This document shows, one piece after another, positions 1-6,150 of a stretch of DNA of 12,896 nt. The translations under genes and the position numbers were made by a program. The notes under the pieces are model-generated. The model was not told the DNA's origin. It made no database searches and saw nothing but the letters and a program-made list of their open reading frames with translations. Within the stretch, counting starts at the first letter, position 1. Every line of letters starts with the position of its first letter. This stretch comes from Fibrobacter sp. UBA4375 (lineage in GTDB: Bacteria > Fibrobacterota > Fibrobacteria > Fibrobacterales > Fibrobacteraceae): positions 1 through 12,896 of the forward strand of contig DGRZ01000080.1 in NCBI GenBank assembly GCA_002391195.1, given 5' to 3'.

Positions 1-205
1 TTTCGCCATTCGGGCGTCCCAGGTGAGAAGCGAGCACGACGGCTGCACCCTTGTCAAGAGCGTACTGGATGGTCGGGAGAGCGGCTTCGATACGCTTGGT
101 GTTGGTGATTTCGCCAGTCACCTTGTCCTGCGGAACGTTGAAGTCAACACGGATGAACACGCGCTTGCCGGCGAGTTCGAGATCTTCGATAGAGAGCTTT
201 GCCAT
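1..205 (-). CDS. pgk: Phosphoglycerate kinase, N-terminal 68 codons (cut by window edge)
   Basis: Phosphoglycerate kinase transfers the acyl phosphate of 1,3-bisphosphoglycerate to ADP in the cytosolic part of glycolysis. Translating the minus strand from the ATG at 205-203 gives 68 codons. They contain the family signature RVDFNVP (residues 19-25), a basic TKR at 36-38 whose Arg matches the catalytic Arg38 of known PGKs, and SHLGRPNGE (60-68), the conserved 3-phosphoglycerate-binding loop. AGAGG (complement of 214-218) lies 8 nt upstream of the ATG and supports this start. The remaining roughly 330 residues lie outside the window. The gene is divergent from the one starting at 397. The 191-bp gap between them is AT-rich, and I could not assign a convincing promoter in it for either gene. 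Confidence 0.96.
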   Translation of the reverse strand, partial: MAKLSIEDLELAGKRVFIRVDFNVPQDKVTGEITNTKRIEAALPTIQYALDKGAAVVLASHLGRPNGE

Positions 206-396
206 TATGGATTCCTCTTTTAGGGTTAAAATTTACGGGCTAAAAAGTAGAATTTTCGGTAAAAAAAGGCAATATCTACCCTAAAATAACCGCTGACGCC
301 CCAAAAACAGGGTCTAAATGCTGTTTTGTCGCAATTTTTTAACATTTTCCGTTTTTTTTTATATATTTCAATGGGTATTTATTATTGGAGTGAAAA

Positions 397-1446
397 ATGA
401 AGCGTTCGTTTTTAGCGACGATATGTCTTTTTGTGGCCGCCGCCTTTGCCGGCCCCTACGATATTGAAGAATTTACTGCCCAGGACCCCGGGTCCCCGGA
501 CGAAGTCATTACCGCCGAGTTCGGTGGCGAGCTGAAGACCATTCCTGTAGATGAAGTTTCCTCCCTCCAAGAGGGGCGCCTGGTGGTCCGCCAAAAGTTC
601 ACCGACCCCTTCGGCGAGCAGCCCACCGCCTACCAGATTTACCAGGGTAGCGCAGGCGACCTGAGCTCCATGTCGGCCCTGACCGCCCCCGAAGGAACGG
701 ACTACTCCGCACTGGTCAAGGCAAAGCTTTACCCCCGTCGCGGCATGCCTGCCACCGACGACGTAGAAAAGGTCTATTTCGACGGCAAGTCCGTGTTTAT
801 CCCGGGTGCCACTACCGCCATCGCCTTTATCAACGGCGACCCCATACAGCTCAAGTCCGCAACCGCCGATGCCGCCGCCGAAGACGCAGAATTTGCCGCC
901 GCAGATGCTGGCGCTGGTCCGAAGGACGAAGAGGAAGAAGAGTGTGACGAAAATGACCCCGACTGCGAAGAAGAAGAGGATGAAGACGAAGGCTACGACG
1001 TGGCCAGCGACGTTGACAACAGTGAAGCCGACAGCCGCGATGACGCCGCTTATGACGCATCCAGTGACGTGACCGACCGTTTCGGTATCGCTGACGAAGT
1101 CCGTTTCTGGTCTGCAGTTGGTCTCGCTGCCGTCTTCGTGGGTTCCGCCGTCATGGGCGTCATCCAGCACTCCAAGGCTAACGAAGCCAAGGACGCCTAC
1201 GACGACCTGTCCGATGTCGAAGACCAGCTCCTCGGCGAAGTGGACAAGGCCTGTAACTTCGACGGCAAATGCCGAGAGGCCATGATACAAAAGGCAGACT
1301 TGGGTAACGGCTATACCATCGCCGAGCTCCAGAAGCGCAAGAAGACCAACAAGAAGACCCAGGATTCCTACTCCACGGCCCGTAACATCTGGTTCGGTGT
1401 GGCTGGACTCAGCCTGACTGCCGCCATCGTGCTCTACGTATGGTAA
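397..1446 (+). CDS. Unrecognised exported, acidic, membrane-anchored protein (349 aa)
   Basis: I do not recognise this protein. It starts with a clear signal peptide: KR at 2-3, a hydrophobic core to about residue 17 and a probable cleavage after AFA (18). Residues 19-155 look like a folded extracytoplasmic region. Residues 156-230 are low complexity, first Ala/Asp-rich and then strongly acidic, with almost uninterrupted Glu/Asp at 177-198 and Cys at 183 and 190. Two hydrophobic segments follow, about 237-256 and 330-348, separated by a charged, helix-prone linker with Cys286 and Cys292. The second one ends the protein. This C-terminal pair resembles a membrane hairpin anchor. GGAG at 387-390 lies 6 nt before the ATG. 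The last seven bases overlap the start of folB, which suggests translational coupling, but no functional link to folate is evident. The acidic tract could bind cations; that is a guess. Confidence 0.82.
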   Translation: MKRSFLATICLFVAAAFAGPYDIEEFTAQDPGSPDEVITAEFGGELKTIPVDEVSSLQEGRLVVRQKFTDPFGEQPTAYQIYQGSAGDLSSMSALTAPEGTDYSALVKAKLYPRRGMPATDDVEKVYFDGKSVFIPGATTAIAFINGDPIQLKSATADAAAEDAEFAAADAGAGPKDEEEEECDENDPDCEEEEDEDEGYDVASDVDNSEADSRDDAAYDASSDVTDRFGIADEVRFWSAVGLAAVFVGSAVMGVIQHSKANEAKDAYDDLSDVEDQLLGEVDKACNFDGKCREAMIQKADLGNGYTIAELQKRKKTNKKTQDSYSTARNIWFGVAGLSLTAAIVLYVW

Positions 1447-1805
1447 TCAGTAGCGGCTGTATTTCTATAAAAGACCTGCAGTTCGACTGCATTATCGGGA
1501 CGCTTCCCTACGAAAGGGAGGCAGTTCAGCCCGTGGTGCTAAACGTGGACCTATGGTTGGACTTTTCACTTGCCGCCCGAAACGACGACCTGATTCACTC
1601 CATCGACTACGCCCAGCTGGCAGAACACCTACAAAAGTTTATCAAGGACAGCAAGTTCCAGCTGGTAGAAACGCTGGTGCTGGAAACCGCCAAATTCATT
1701 CTGGACCACTACCCCAAGACCCAGGCCGCGCAGGTATCCGTGTGCAAGCCAAACGCCATTCCCCAGAGCAAGGGGGCGGAAGCCTGCATTAAGGTGACGA
1801 GGTAA
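1440..1805 (+). CDS. folB: Dihydroneopterin aldolase
   Basis: FolB cleaves 7,8-dihydroneopterin to 6-hydroxymethyl-7,8-dihydropterin and glycolaldehyde in folate biosynthesis, usually as a cytosolic octamer. The 121-residue length is normal for the family. Expected features are in order: GTLPYERE (20-27) with the conserved Glu25, then Q30 and a beta strand; IDYAQL (55-60) with the active-site Tyr57; LVETLVLETA (75-84) with Glu77, the pterin-anchoring Glu; and VCKPNAIP (101-108) with the catalytic Lys103. The start overlaps the upstream reading frame by 7 bp and has no Shine-Dalgarno of its own, so reinitiation after the upstream stop is likely. No other folate gene is visible in the window. 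The family assignment is firm. Confidence 0.93.
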   Translation: MVISSGCISIKDLQFDCIIGTLPYEREAVQPVVLNVDLWLDFSLAARNDDLIHSIDYAQLAEHLQKFIKDSKFQLVETLVLETAKFILDHYPKTQAAQVSVCKPNAIPQSKGAEACIKVTR

Positions 1806-1813
1806 ACAAGGGC

Positions 1814-1920
1814 GATGTGAAATACGTAATGTGAAATGTGTAATGAAAAATCTCACACCCCAAAGGGCCACTAGTCCAACCTCAGGCCCCTAATCCCTAG
1901 ATCCTAGCCCCTAGATCCTC
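1814..1920. repeat. Two degenerate 7-bp tandem repeat tracts in a convergent gap
   Basis: The gap between folB and yifB is built largely of degenerate heptamers. From 1814 to 1855 the sequence reads in steps of seven as GATGTGA, AATACGT, AATGTGA, AATGTGT, AATGAAA, AATCTCA. From 1886 to 1920 it reads GCCCCTA, ATCCCTA, GATCCTA, GCCCCTA, GATCCTC, so TAGGGNN on the minus strand. Eleven bases, CCCTAGATCCT, recur exactly at 1895-1905 and 1909-1919. Both tracts have the same phase modulo seven. The pattern resembles the short tandem heptamer repeats described in cyanobacteria, but the units differ. I see no T-tract or stable stem to serve as a terminator for the flanking genes. Confidence 0.6.
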
Positions 1921-3450
1921 TCATCCCCTAAACGCCCGGTACCGTAGCGCTTCGGCCAGGTCCGGAATTTCTACGGGCTCCGAATGGCGCAGGTCCGCAA
2001 TGGTGCGGGCCACCTTCAGCAGGCGGTAATACCCCCGAGCACTCAGGTTCATCTTGTCCGCAGAGGCGACGGCGAACTTTTCGGTCGCACCCTCCATCTG
2101 GGCAAAACGTCTTGCCGCTTCGGAATTCATAGCGGCATTGCAACGGAACGAAAGTCCGGCAAAACGCCTGCGTTGAATTTCTCGGGCGGCACACACCCGC
2201 TGGCGGATTTCCGCCGACGTTTCGGCACCCGACCCGCAGGCAAACTGGGACGTTTCTACCGGCGGGACGCTCACCTGGATGTCGATACGGTCCAGCAGCG
2301 GGCCAGATATTTTTTCCTGGTAACGCTTGCGGGCATCGGGCAGGCAGGTGCAGACCTTCTTCGGGTCCATGGAATACCCGCAGGGGCAAGGATTCATGGC
2401 CGCCCCCATCATAAAGCGTGCAGGCCACACCACCGTCCCGCTGGCACGGCTCACCGAAATCTCCCCGTCTTCCATAGGCTCCCGCAGAGCCTCCAGCACG
2501 CTGCGGTTGAATTCCGGAAGTTCGTCCAGAAACAGCACGCCGTTGTGGGCAAGGCTCGCCTCGCCGGGCAAGAGCCGCGCACCGCCGCCCACCAGCGCCA
2601 CCATGGAGGCGCTGTGGTGCGGCGTCCGGAAGGGGCGTAAAAGCACCGGACGAAACGACTCCATGTCGCCGGAGCGCCTGGCGCAAGAATGAATGCGGGT
2701 AGTCTCCAGAATTTCTTCGTCGCACATTTCCGGCAAGATTCCCGGGAGACACCTGGCGCAAAGAGTCTTCCCTGCGCCAGGCGAACCCACCAGAAGGAAA
2801 TTGTGCCCGCCTGCGGCGGCCACTTCCAGGGCCCGCTTGACCCCTTCCATGCCCACCACGTTCTTGAAATCGGGAACATCCAGTCCCGACGAAAACCTCT
2901 GCCGGTCAAGCCCACGCGCCCGGCAAACAAGTTCTTCGTTATTTTGTTCTAAAATCTCTATACATTCTTTAAGCGTGTCCGCACAGATGTAACGCAGGCC
3001 CTCCACAAGGGATGCCTCCTGTTCGTTTTCCCTAGGAATTACCAGAATGGAATCCTTGTCGTGAATCAAGTCCATAGCGATGGAAAGGACTCCCCGGACG
3101 CCCTTCAAGAGGCCATCCAGGGAGAGCTCCCCAACAAAAACACACTTTTCCAAATTAGGAACGGACAACTCGTCGGTAGCGGTCAAGAGCCCAATGGCCA
3201 AAGGCAAATCCAGAGCGCTACCTTCTTTACGCAAATCCGCGGGTGACAGGTTTACGGTTGTCCGGAAACCTGTCACCACCTTGTCCACGGAACGTATCGC
3301 CGAAACGACACGCTCCCTAGACTCTCTTACCGCATTGTCCGGGAGCCCCACCAGGGTAAAACCGGGCAATCCAAGCGCAGCATCAACTTCTACGCTAACC
3401 GGAATAGCCTTGATGCCCAACAAGCAATAAGAACGGATCCTTCGAAACAT
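1921..3450 (-). CDS. comM: YifB/ComM-type Mg-chelatase-like AAA+ ATPase (509 aa)
   Basis: This family includes ComM, a hexameric helicase that promotes branch migration during natural transformation in Vibrio and Haemophilus; many bacteria carry it without known competence. The N-terminal S5-like domain (about 1-180) has the typical opening of the family and GLPDNAVRESRERV (35-48). The AAA+ domain follows, with Walker A GSPGAGKT (222-229), Walker B VLFLDE (305-310), NPCPCG plus CTC (Cys355, 357, 367, 369, a probable zinc cluster) and GPLLDRID (383-390) with the arginine finger region. The C-terminal Mg_chelatase_C segment ends in an ARGYYRLLKVARTIADL-type helix. The frame stays open upstream to 3489, but the ATG at 3450 gives the canonical family N-terminus and lies 2 bp after the spoVG stop. 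Coupled translation with spoVG is therefore likely. The family is certain; a transformation role is inferred. Confidence 0.94.
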   Translation of the reverse strand: MFRRIRSYCLLGIKAIPVSVEVDAALGLPGFTLVGLPDNAVRESRERVVSAIRSVDKVVTGFRTTVNLSPADLRKEGSALDLPLAIGLLTATDELSVPNLEKCVFVGELSLDGLLKGVRGVLSIAMDLIHDKDSILVIPRENEQEASLVEGLRYICADTLKECIEILEQNNEELVCRARGLDRQRFSSGLDVPDFKNVVGMEGVKRALEVAAAGGHNFLLVGSPGAGKTLCARCLPGILPEMCDEEILETTRIHSCARRSGDMESFRPVLLRPFRTPHHSASMVALVGGGARLLPGEASLAHNGVLFLDELPEFNRSVLEALREPMEDGEISVSRASGTVVWPARFMMGAAMNPCPCGYSMDPKKVCTCLPDARKRYQEKISGPLLDRIDIQVSVPPVETSQFACGSGAETSAEIRQRVCAAREIQRRRFAGLSFRCNAAMNSEAARRFAQMEGATEKFAVASADKMNLSARGYYRLLKVARTIADLRHSEPVEIPDLAEALRYRAFRG

Positions 3451-3452
3451 AA

Positions 3453-3782
3453 CTATGCCACCGCGGCCTGGTATTTTTCCAGCACGCAATTCTCGATATG
3501 TTCACGAAGCTTGCGGGTAATCGGGTTGTAAATGTTGCGGTAATCGTCGCCCTTGTAGAACGGGTCGTTGGGGTAGCTCACGAACAGGCCGTATTCGCCG
3601 TCCATCACGCGGAGCCCGCGCATGACCATCTGGTCGTTGAGCACCACCTGGGCAAGGCCCTTCATGTGGCCCATGCCGGCACCTTCCTTAAAAGGAAACA
3701 CTTCCACCTTGGTTACCGCCAGGCAATCAAAGGAACATTCCTTTTCTTCTGTTGTCTTTTTCGTTTCGTTTGTATTAGCCAT
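3453..3782 (-). CDS. spoVG: SpoVG-family nucleic-acid-binding regulator
   Basis: SpoVG proteins are small, site-specific DNA/RNA-binding regulators. They were named for sporulation in Bacillus but also occur in non-sporulating bacteria such as spirochaetes. Here the core runs from about residue 22 (VTKVEVFPF) to 105. It contains the strand-rich GLAQVVLNDQMVMRGLRVMDG (42-62), the highly conserved GLFVSYPND (65-73), YRNIYNPIT (81-89), and the C-terminal helix ending LEKYQ (101-105). A 20-residue Lys/Glu/Thr-rich tail precedes the core, making it a little longer than the Bacillus protein. A perfect AGGAGG (complement of 3787-3792) lies 4 nt before the start, implying strong translation. It is the first gene of a two-gene unit with the ComM-like ATPase and is divergent from the CBM9-like gene. 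Whether it binds its own intergenic region is unknown. Confidence 0.92.
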   Translation of the reverse strand: MANTNETKKTTEEKECSFDCLAVTKVEVFPFKEGAGMGHMKGLAQVVLNDQMVMRGLRVMDGEYGLFVSYPNDPFYKGDDYRNIYNPITRKLREHIENCVLEKYQAAVA

Positions 3783-3806
3783 AAGGCCTCCTTTTGTTTA
3801 TTGTTC

Positions 3807-3821
3807 GGTAGCCCGCTAAAT
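3807..3821. repeat. 15-bp motif GGTAGCCCGCTAAAT, copy 1 (spoVG leader)
   Basis: This 15-bp sequence is repeated exactly at 9581-9595. Both copies lie 25-44 bp upstream of the start codon of a minus-strand gene, in the same orientation. On the transcribed strand it reads ATTTAGCGGGCTACC. The core TAGCCCGCTA is nearly palindromic (TAGC, CC, GCTA). A looser relative, TTTACGGGCTAAA, occurs at 233-245 upstream of pgk. It could be a leader or promoter-proximal regulatory site, or part of a dispersed repeat. Confidence 0.45.
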
Positions 3822-3855
3822 GCAAGAACCGTGCCAAAGGAGATTTTCGGCTTTT

Positions 3856-3885
3856 TTGACAAAATTTCGGCAATGCCTAGATTTG
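3856..3885 (+). promoter_or_regulatory. Promoter of the CBM9-like/nnrD unit
   Basis: TTGACA (3856-3861) and TAGATT (3878-3883) are separated by 16 bp, a good sigma70-type pair. The same bases also fit the Bacteroidetes-type pattern exactly: TTG, 19 bp, TAGATTTG (3878-3885). Transcription would begin near 3890, right at the base of the palindrome at 3892-3933. That leaves a leader of only about 43 nt before the ATG at 3933. Confidence 0.6.
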
Positions 3886-3891
3886 ACCAAG

Positions 3892-3933
3892 TGATTAATC
3901 ATATATTTTAGTCACTAAAAAGGTGATTAATCA
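3892..3933 (+). promoter_or_regulatory. Nested palindrome overlapping ribosome site and start codon
   Basis: TGATTAATCA, itself a perfect 10-bp palindrome, occurs at 3892-3901 and again at 3924-3933. Because it is self-complementary, the two copies can pair with each other. Between them TTTTAGT (3906-3912), C, ACTAAAA (3914-3920) forms a second perfect inverted repeat. Folded as RNA this is a near-continuous hairpin with a small TATA/AGG internal loop. It would hold the Shine-Dalgarno AAGGTGA (3920-3926) and the A of the ATG in its right arm. As DNA it could equally be a multi-site operator just downstream of the promoter. The symmetry is seen directly; the regulatory role is inferred. Confidence 0.6.
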
Positions 3934-4484
3934 TGCTGCTAAAACCGAATCTTGACTGGAAAGCCAACCAGGGAATCACCCTGCCCGCCGTCCAGGCCAA
4001 CATCGCCTGCGCAGAGGGCTTGCTCCAGGTGGAATTCCTGGTAGAAGAGCCCCTGGACTGTTTCCGCGCCGAAGTCCAAGAAGACAACTCCACCAGCTGG
4101 GAAGATTCCTGCGTAGAGATTTTCCTCAGAAACCCCAAGAACCCTGCGGAGTATTTCAACTTTGAAGTGACCAGCCGGGGTTTTGTTCTGGCGGCACGGG
4201 GCACGGACAGGCAAAACCGGGAAAAGCTATCCGCAGACGCCCTCACCAAAATCAAGCGAGCCAAGCAGCTGGCCAGCGTCGCCGGAAACCTGATCTGCTG
4301 GGGGATGACGGTAACTATTCCGCCGGAAATTTTCGGTCTGGAAACCTTCGAAGGCTTCTCCCTGGAAGGAAACCTTTACAAGTGCGCCGACAAGGCCAAG
4401 ACACCCCACTACCTGAGCGCCTTCCCCATTAATACCGAAAAGCCAGATTTTCACCGACCCGAATTTTTCCAGAAAATCCTGTAA
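3933..4484 (+). CDS. CBM9-like (carbohydrate-binding family 9-like) cytosolic protein
   Basis: The 183-residue protein has the layout of stand-alone CBM9-like domains. SWEDSCVEIFL (55-65) is followed by YFNFEVTSRGFVLAARG (74-90), W123 and TVTIPPEIFG (126-135), then GNLYKCAD (146-153) and PHYLSAFPINTEKPDFHRPE (158-177). The last of these is the strongly conserved family ending. There is no signal peptide or lipobox, so it should stay in the cytosol, unlike the CBM9 modules of secreted xylanases. Its ligand cannot be read from the sequence. AAGGTGA at 3920-3926 is the likely ribosome site and is embedded in the nested palindrome described separately. The nnrD gene starts 31 bp downstream and is probably co-transcribed. 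The domain call is confident; the function is not known. Confidence 0.85.
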   Translation: MLLKPNLDWKANQGITLPAVQANIACAEGLLQVEFLVEEPLDCFRAEVQEDNSTSWEDSCVEIFLRNPKNPAEYFNFEVTSRGFVLAARGTDRQNREKLSADALTKIKRAKQLASVAGNLICWGMTVTIPPEIFGLETFEGFSLEGNLYKCADKAKTPHYLSAFPINTEKPDFHRPEFFQKIL

Positions 4485-4515
4485 AACGCAACACCCACAA
4501 CCTGTAGACAAACAA

Positions 4516-5433
4516 ATGATTCACGAAATCGAGGACATGGAAAAAACCATTTCGGAACTGCTCCCGACGCGAAACGAAAAAGGCGACAAGCGGACGCAAG
4601 GTTGTGCCCTGGTGATTGCCGGTTCCAAGGACATGCCGGGAGCAGCCGCCCTGTGCACCAAGGCCGCCCTCCGAAGCGGTGCTGGACTTGTAACCCTCGC
4701 CTCCCCGAGAAGGATTGTTCCCATCCTGCAAGCGAAACTTTCCGAACCCGTTTTTATAAGCCTTGAAGACTGCCGTGCCGGCGGCACGAATTTTGCGAAG
4801 CGCACGCCCGACGAAACCGTCGGCATCGACGAATGCGACTTTCTGAAAGACCGACATGTCCCAGTGCTTTTAAAAAGCACAAAATACCAGCAGGCGGTAG
4901 CCATCGGACCGGGGCTCGGCCAGAGGCAAGAAACCCGGACCGCCGTCCGAAACTTCGTCACCCGCTGCAGCGTGCCCATGGTCATCGACGCCGACGGTCT
5001 GAACTCCCTCACGGCAAGCGACCAGAAATTGATTGACGCACCCGCCATCCTGACGCCCCACAAGCGGGAATTCGCGAGACTCTTCGGAGAGCTTCCGCAA
5101 GAGGCCGCCGCGCTTCCTGAATTCCTGGCAGGAAAAGCGAAGGAATTTGGCAAGATTATCCTGCTGAAAAACAGTCCTATTCTGGTCGCCACACCCGAGG
5201 GAGAAATTTTCGCGGTGCCTGCCGCGAATTCCGGCATGGCCAAGGGCGGCTCCGGAGATGTGCTTACCGGAATCATCGTGGCACTATTGGCCCAAGGTTG
5301 CACGCCTGCAGACGCCGCTGTCCTGGGAGCGCTTCTACACCAGAAAGCAGGCCAAATCGCCCGTCAAAAACTGGGAGCATTCTCCATGCTCCCCAGCGAT
5401 GTCATCGAAAGCCTGCCACAAGCGTTTCAATAA
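4516..5433 (+). CDS. nnrD: ADP/ATP-dependent NAD(P)H-hydrate dehydratase (stand-alone YjeF C-terminal domain)
   Basis: The enzyme dehydrates (6S)-NAD(P)HX, a damaged form of NAD(P)H, using ADP or ATP; it is a cytosolic ribokinase-fold repair enzyme. Motifs in order are KGDKRTQGCALVIAGSKDMP (22-41), AGLVTLASP (56-64), GPGLG (131-135), MVIDADGLN (155-163), LTPHKREF (179-186) and the catalytic AKGGSGDVLTG (242-252) with Asp248. The NNRE epimerase domain, often fused at the N-terminus, is absent and is not elsewhere in the window. Lys218 is followed by Asn where relatives usually have Gly, a minor deviation. The start is uncertain: the ATG at 4516 has no Shine-Dalgarno, and another ATG at 4537 follows GAGG too closely. 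Either fits family N-termini. The gene follows the CBM9-like gene by 31 bp. Confidence 0.93.
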   Translation: MIHEIEDMEKTISELLPTRNEKGDKRTQGCALVIAGSKDMPGAAALCTKAALRSGAGLVTLASPRRIVPILQAKLSEPVFISLEDCRAGGTNFAKRTPDETVGIDECDFLKDRHVPVLLKSTKYQQAVAIGPGLGQRQETRTAVRNFVTRCSVPMVIDADGLNSLTASDQKLIDAPAILTPHKREFARLFGELPQEAAALPEFLAGKAKEFGKIILLKNSPILVATPEGEIFAVPAANSGMAKGGSGDVLTGIIVALLAQGCTPADAAVLGALLHQKAGQIARQKLGAFSMLPSDVIESLPQAFQ

Positions 5434-5474
5434 GGCCGCAGGCGAAATATGAAGGCGACCGTCGCAGCCCCTAT

Positions 5475-6131
5475 TTAGTACCAGCGGCGCTCATCGCCTA
5501 TAGTTGTACTCGGCCCGTGTCCAGGGAACACAATGGTGTCTTCGGGCAGCACCAATAATTTTTCCTTTATCCCTTTAACCAGGGCGTCCTCGTCACCGCC
5601 GAACAAATCGCTTCGGCCCCGACTCCCGGCAAACAGAATATCTCCCGGGAACAGGAGCGGGGGAACATCTTTCTGGCCGTTCACTTCGCCCGGATTCTCG
5701 CAGTAAAAAGCGATTCCGCCGGGAGAATGTCCCGCCACGTGAATCACTTGCAAGCGAATACCGGGCACTTCCACGATGTCGCCTTCGGCAAGGTAGTTCC
5801 CCAACGCAGGAGACGCTTCTTCCATAGGCAAGCCGAACATTCCACTCTGTTCCTCTTGCAGGTCCAGCAAGAAGGCGTCCTCTTCGTGGGCCTCGGGCTG
5901 CACACCGTATTTGCGGGCCACAAAGGCATTTCCCAGCACATGGTCCAGATGCAGGTGGGTGTTCAGGAGGTGCCGTACCTTCAGACCCTTCGTTTCGATA
6001 TAGTCCGCAAGGGCCTTGCGTTCCACCTCGCGGCCAGCGCTAGGGTCTATAAGAATAGCTTCGCCGGAATCGCCACCCAACACAAAGCCGTTCACGCCGA
6101 AAGAATTAAAGACGAACTGTTTTAAAAGCAT
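5475..6131 (-). CDS. Metallo-beta-lactamase-fold hydrolase, glyoxalase II-like
   Basis: This 218-residue MBL-fold protein resembles the short hydroxyacylglutathione hydrolase-like group. Metal ligands are all present: THLHLDH (58-64; His59, His61, Asp63, His64), AGHSPGG (133-139; His135), FPGDILF (161-167; Asp164) and PGHG (203-206; His205). SRGRSDLFGGD (170-180) is the stretch typical of thioesterase-type relatives. No signal peptide is visible, so it should be cytosolic. Known relatives hydrolyse thioesters such as S-lactoylglutathione or persulfides; the substrate here cannot be told. It starts 19 bp after the acyltransferase fusion stop and is probably in the same transcript. No Shine-Dalgarno precedes the ATG (the upstream bases read CTCCTT on the coding strand), so coupled translation is likely. 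It converges on nnrD with a 41-bp gap. Confidence 0.88.
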   Translation of the reverse strand: MLLKQFVFNSFGVNGFVLGGDSGEAILIDPSAGREVERKALADYIETKGLKVRHLLNTHLHLDHVLGNAFVARKYGVQPEAHEEDAFLLDLQEEQSGMFGLPMEEASPALGNYLAEGDIVEVPGIRLQVIHVAGHSPGGIAFYCENPGEVNGQKDVPPLLFPGDILFAGSRGRSDLFGGDEDALVKGIKEKLLVLPEDTIVFPGHGPSTTIGDERRWY

Positions 6132-6150
6132 AAGGAGAATGTAGTAATGT

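Noticed and set aside
362..369. TATATTTC as a -10/-7 element for the acidic membrane protein gene
   Set aside because: No TTG or TTGACA-like element lies at the right distance upstream; the region is simply AT-rich.
412..1290. 292-codon minus-strand frame opposite the acidic membrane protein
   Set aside because: Its Phe/Val/Gly-rich translation is the mirror of Glu/Asp/Ala-rich codons; the plus-strand frame has a signal peptide, a ribosome site and membrane segments.
3451..3489. Upstream start for the ComM-like ATPase at 3489
   Set aside because: The extra 13 residues lie inside spoVG and do not match family N-termini; the ATG at 3450 gives the canonical beginning.
5455..5465. Terminator between nnrD and the MBL hydrolase (GCGAC-C-GTCGC)
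   Set aside because: The stem is only 4-5 bp and no T-tract follows on either strand.
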